A program made the translations under genes and the position numbers. A stretch of DNA of 64,000 bases, from the NCBI RefSeq assembly GCF_021018805.1, contig NC_086247.1, forward strand, positions 120,887,094 through 120,951,093. The letters run 5' to 3'. Shown one piece after another: positions 60,042 through 64,000 of this stretch. Below the pieces are notes generated by a model, which was not told the origin of the DNA, made no database searches, and saw nothing but the letters and a program-made list of their open reading frames with translations. Numbering within the stretch: the stretch's first letter is position 1; each line of letters starts with the position of its first letter. Source of the DNA: Prinia subflava (taxonomy: Eukaryota; Chordata; Aves; Passeriformes; Cisticolidae).

Positions 60042-61700
60042 CCCAACCGTTCAGATTAATCAGTTCCAGAGTTGTGGGCTCCCACTCTAAAAACTGTGTA
60101 GGGTGTACGGTCAGCCACCACTAAGGTATTGCCATTTCTGTCAGAAATGCCTAACAGCCCACATTGACAGAAGCCCTCAAAGGAGAGAATGGGAAACAAG
60201 TACTGAACTAAACATGGAGCCAACTGTGACTGCAGAACTGCTACAGAGACATGGAGTTGGTCACTGGGATTGGTGTTACTGCAACCATCTGGTTTCCCAA
60301 ACCTTCAGGAAAAAAGAGGGCTTTATGAAAGCGTGGTGGAAGGCGCCAAGCAAAGCCATGCATGCACTGCAGCTAAGTGTAGGCATTCAGGACAGTGGGG
60401 CAGCCACTAACACACACAGAAATTATGTTTTCCGTAAGAATATCTCTGGCTAATACATTATAGTGCCCAGCTTTTTCACTCCAATTGTAATCCGGTCTAC
60501 CTTTAAAACAAGAATAAACAGGCCACTTTGTCTTTTTCCTGATGTATTTCTGCCCAAAATCAAACAAAAATTGAAATGAAAATGTCTAAAATGTCCCCAA
60601 GCAGATCTCTGCTGCTGCTGCTAAACCTCTTCAGTAAGTCTTACATTTTGGTCTGTGCAAGCAGATCATATTCAAAATAACAAATGAACATGTAAGTGTT
60701 ATTCTAGTGTTGTGCTTCTTGATTCTCAAGCAGGAATGTGAAGCACAATGGCTCTGCATACATAAATGCTATAAAATTAGTGCAGACAGCTGGCAAATCA
60801 TTAATTAACAGCAGTAATGATTTCAAACCAGAGCTCTGGGGACTCCACAGGAAATAGGAAGTGCACTGGTCCTGCTTTCATTTATGCCTCTGACCTTGTT
60901 TCTTCACCATAAATAAGAAGAAAAAACCAATCCATATCTGAGCCAGGATATCACACAAGCCACAACCATTAGTCCTTGAGATAATGCACACTCTGAAAGA
61001 GTCTCAGCACAGAAAGCTTTCTTCAAGTATGCTCCAGCATCAGACAGATACAAAAATTACTCTGGAATACTATGCATACATTGCTCGATAATTAATCACA
61101 AAGGCTATTCTAAATAATTCAAAATTAAAAAAGAAGATAGATTTTCTCCCCTTCTATTGTAGCCTAATTTTACCATATGAGATGATTCATATTGCTCCCT
61201 GGATTGTCCCCAGGAGTATCACACAAATGGAACTGCACATAAATGCTAAGCTAATATGTAAATGAGAAATAATCTTAAGATTTATCTATGAACTCCAGCT
61301 TCTTTTAGCAAATTAATTCATTGACAGCAGAAGGGTTACTGTCTCTCTGTGAAACATAAGAGGGAAAATGTTGGTTCACAGAAGATTTATTTCCATAATA
61401 GACCTAACAGGTCCAATAATTATTATAGTTCACCATGTTGTTCCTGAGTTTGTGCTGAAGATTGCATTCCCTGTTAGCATAAAATATATCTGCAGGGAAA
61501 AGACAAGGAGAACAATTTAAAATGCGTAACATTTTCTCCTGAGGATGAACTCTACTAGAGTAGCATCTCCATATGCACAAGATGGAAGTGATAATCTGGA
61601 AATTATGTACTAGTAAAGCTCCGGGGAACAGGCAAAGAACAGCGATGTTATGGCAATGGAAAAAATGGCTGCCCTCAATGTGCAATTTGTGCTATCCTTT
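60042..61700. other. Intergenic DNA, nothing recognised
   Basis: Unique AT-rich sequence. A 116-aa plus frame at 60103-60453 contains a Cys-rich start but no zinc-knuckle spacing, so I do not assign it to the ERV. No other feature noticed. Confidence 0.45.
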
Positions 61701-61704
61701 CTAC

Positions 61705-61708
<4 letters not shown>

Positions 61709-61756
<48 letters not shown>
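61709..61756 (+). repeat. 48-nt pure poly(A)
   Basis: An uninterrupted A48 run, by far the longest homopolymer in the window. No L1-type element precedes it. It may be a slippage-expanded tract or the tail of a short retrocopy that I cannot identify. Confidence 0.95.
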
Positions 61757-61757
<1 letters not shown>

Positions 61758-62465
61758 CAGTTCTTTCTGTTGCAACACTATGGGTCCTGTCACCCCAGAG
61801 CCAGGCCGAGCCTTTCTGGCACCCTTGGGAAGGTGGAGGTGTGAGGGCAGGGGTTTGGGCAGAGAAAACCACTCACACAGACTGCCCAGGGCTGGGAGGA
61901 GGCGCTGTGTGGGTACCTCCAGATCAGCCAGGCTTCACTGGGCTGCAGTTCTGCCACTCTCTGTGCAGTCAGCACAGCAGTGCCAGAGCTGTATGCCACG
62001 TGCTGCATGGGAATGGGGATGGCAGGTGCACGGGAATGCCACTGAAGTGGCCAAACCTGTGCCTTTTCTGCCTCCGTAGGAAAGGACTGAACCTTACACC
62101 TGTCCCTGACTTTCTGCATGGGAAACACACCAGTTTCCCTGTGCCTCCGCAGTTGCTGTGTATGTTTGGGCTGGCAAAGGGCAAGAAGATTTTGCTCTTT
62201 GTTCTTTTCTTTTTCCTGTTCATATGGATCAAGATTTCTGATGGTTAAAAATACATGAATTGGGTATTTTGACTTACTGGTGAGGAAGGGGGCTGAGTGT
62301 CCAAAAAAAGGTTCTACAAAATGGTTTAGCATTGGAAAAAACCACAAACGAACCTGAAGTATTTGTATAACTGTATATTAAAACTACAGACCCGGCCAGG
62401 AGATGTAAATTCACCTTGTGTTCAGCGGAAGCGCTGACCTGAGCTAACACAGCTCGTGTCTCTCT
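61757..62465. other. Intergenic DNA, nothing recognised
   Basis: Moderately GC-rich unique sequence with overlapping frames on both strands (up to 185 aa at 61790-62347 minus). None shows a recognised domain; I regard them as chance. Confidence 0.45.
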
Positions 62466-62469
62466 AGGC

Positions 62470-62775
62470 TGTCATTGATTCCCGGCGCTTCCCTCGCTCT
62501 GTTTCCCTTTTATCTGTTCTGGTTTGCTGCCAGGCGATTCAAACCAAGGGCTGAGGCAGCGCTTCGGGGCTGCGGCTCAGCGCTCCCGCAGTCCGCAACC
62601 CTCCTGCGGCAGATTAGAGAATTACCCCCGAGCCTGCCCTTCTGCACGGGCGATGACACCGCTCTCCTGCCGAGAGGGGAGAGCTGCCAGCCGGCCCGCG
62701 CTTCTCAGAGCAGCGGGGCAGGGCTCCAGAGACACCGCCTGGACAAGCCTGAGACCACGCACACAAACGGAGTTT
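62470..62775. promoter_or_regulatory. Small CpG-rich patch, possible orphan promoter
   Basis: About 300 bp with CpG and GC content well above the flanks, including CCCGGCGC, GCTCAGCGCTCCCGCAG and CCGGCCCGCGC. Two overlapping short plus frames (62475-62786 and 62524-62790) end just after it. No TATA or CCAAT box is seen. It could be a weak CpG island or decayed GC-rich repeat. Confidence 0.35.
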
Positions 62776-63350
62776 GGGGTGTCTGAATGATTTTAGCACA
62801 TGACACTTCTGGCTTTTTATTCTGTCGTCCGGCAATGTTCAGGATGGCATTCACGATCATAAAGACCCGGTGTTTGTAAAGCTATGAGAACAGAGGTCTT
62901 TATTTTTTTGAAGAAAGCAAAATAAGTTTTATAGAAGCCCTGTGACATGGGGTTCACGGTGAAAGTCAAGGCACGTGAGTGTGATAGACTTGGCCAGGAA
63001 TGAATCATTCAAACAGAATTAGAGGGGCAGGTCTGGAACTCACAAATATAATAGTCTGAAGTGAAATTAATTCCTTAGCTGTTTCTCACTTACAGCACCA
63101 AAGTGTAATGTAATTCTAGTCCAGCGCAGATCATGATCAGAAGATCTCTATTACCACATTTCAGAAGCTCATGGCTTGGAAAAAAACCCAAACAAATGAC
63201 AAAACCTAAAGCAAACCACAAACCACAAACTAAAAAATTAGTCTCAAGTGTTCAACTTGTCCCAACAGCAGTGTTTGTGCCATTAAAAACACTTATGAGA
63301 AGAAAAAAAAAATCACTTAACACTTAACTGTTACTACAGTGTGCTTTAAA
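62776..63350. other. Intergenic DNA with A/C-rich tract
   Basis: Unique AT-rich sequence with an A/C-rich low-complexity patch at about 63180-63235. No gene recognised. Confidence 0.5.
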
Positions 63351-63355
63351 TGAGT

Positions 63356-63588
63356 CTTTTCTTTTCTCTTTTCTTTTCTTTTCTTTTCTTTTTTTTCTTT
63401 TCTTTTCTTTTCTTTTCTTTTCTTTTTTTTCTTTTCTTTTCTTTTCTTTTCTTTTCTTTTCTTTTCTTTTCTTTTCTTTTCTTTTCTTTTCTTTTCTTTT
63501 CTTTTCTTTTCTTTTCTTTTCTTTTCTTTTCTTTTCTTTTCTTTTCTTTTCTTTTCTTTTCTTTTCTTTTCTTTTCTTTTCTTTTCTT
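63356..63588 (+). repeat. (CTTTT)n pentanucleotide microsatellite
   Basis: About 230 bp of CTTTT repeats. After two T8 interruptions (about 63389 and 63423) the array is pure for about 31 units (63431-63587). The minus strand is all-purine (AAAAG)n, giving Lys/Arg/Glu frames that are not genes. Confidence 0.98.
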
Positions 63589-64000
63589 CCCCCTCATGTC
63601 TGGAAAGCACACTTCCTGCATTTACTTTACTTTAAAGTAGACTTCAGTTTGTGCTTGGTGTAGGGAAAACTGATCTCCTGACGCAGCCATGAATTATCCC
63701 TGATATTTTTGACTTCCATCTACAGGCTGAATGTTCTGGCATGAAGGAGCTCTGCTATTTCTGCCTGTGTTCCTGTTACTGTTTCCACACAATGCTTTGT
63801 ATTTCTGAAAGTGTTTCTGTAGTGACTGCTGGAGCATTGCAGATAAGATTCTTAACCTGCTTCAGTATTCAGTGAGGCAAACTCTGAGTTATTATCTACA
63901 GACCTGTAAATGGAGAGAAGGTCACACACCTGGTGGGTCCCCAGGGTCAGAAAGAGAAACCAGGAATTACACTCTGCTGTCCTGTCCTCATAACCAGGGA
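63589..64000. other. Intergenic DNA to window end
   Basis: Unique sequence with no recognised gene or repeat in the last 410 bases. Confidence 0.5.

Noticed and set aside
60103..60453. Cys-containing ORF next to the ERV, considered as a gag zinc knuckle
   Set aside because: The Cys spacing does not fit CX2CX4HX4C and it lies outside the 5' LTR.
63317..63640. Lys/Arg/Glu-rich and Phe/Leu/Ser-rich ORFs
   Set aside because: Direct translation of the pentanucleotide array.

Overview
The window is vertebrate nuclear DNA, almost certainly from a bird and plausibly a passerine. CR1 non-LTR retrotransposons of several ages are the dominant interspersed repeat. There is a betaretrovirus-like endogenous retrovirus whose LTRs resemble ones I know from bird genomes. 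SINEs are absent, the background is AT-rich, and GC content is concentrated in compact CpG islands. No open reading frame looks like a conserved protein-coding gene; the long ORFs are by-products of CpG-island GC content, an 18-bp minisatellite and simple repeats.

The one gene I recognise with near certainty is the microRNA gene mir-148a on the + strand (hairpin about 28992-29073). It lies at the downstream edge of a 1.3-kb CpG island (about 27765-29135). The island carries GC boxes, a CCAAT box and a YY1-like element, and is the obvious pri-miRNA promoter. A consensus 5' splice site (28772) lies between promoter and hairpin, and an AATAAA (29164) lies about 100 nt after the mature 3p arm, so primary-transcript structure is an open question. 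In mammals MIR148A sits alone in a gene-poor interval between NFE2L3 and NPVF, which fits the lack of coding sequence here. By that synteny, the left side of the window should face NFE2L3 and the right side NPVF (inference). One weak coding-exon candidate lies on the minus strand just left of the island (27258-27494).

Layout. 1-8.8 kb: AT-rich, nothing recognised. 8.8-10.0 and 14.5-16.7 kb: two very old CR1 copies, minus strand. 16.7-27.2 kb: AT-rich with a small CR1 tail at 22.5 kb and stretches that could be conserved non-coding elements. 27.2-29.2 kb: CpG island plus mir-148a. 29.2-41.3 kb: intergenic or pri-miRNA territory with CR1 tails at 33.9 and 36.5 kb. 41.3 kb: a (TAA)n/(TTA)n fold-back microsatellite. 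46.5-48.5 kb: three CR1 fragments. 50.7-51.6 kb: a second CpG-rich patch with a strong CTCF motif beside an 18-bp BamHI-rich minisatellite that has a 126-bp higher-order duplication. 57.4-60.0 kb: an internally deleted endogenous retrovirus, minus strand. 61.7 kb: a 48-nt poly(A). 62.5 kb: a weak CpG-rich patch. 63.36-63.59 kb: a long (CTTTT)n pentanucleotide array.

No undescribed coding system is visible. The most interesting signals are the mir-148a promoter/hairpin/poly(A) arrangement, the CTCF-minisatellite pair, and the fold-back structures in the retroviral LTR and the trinucleotide array.
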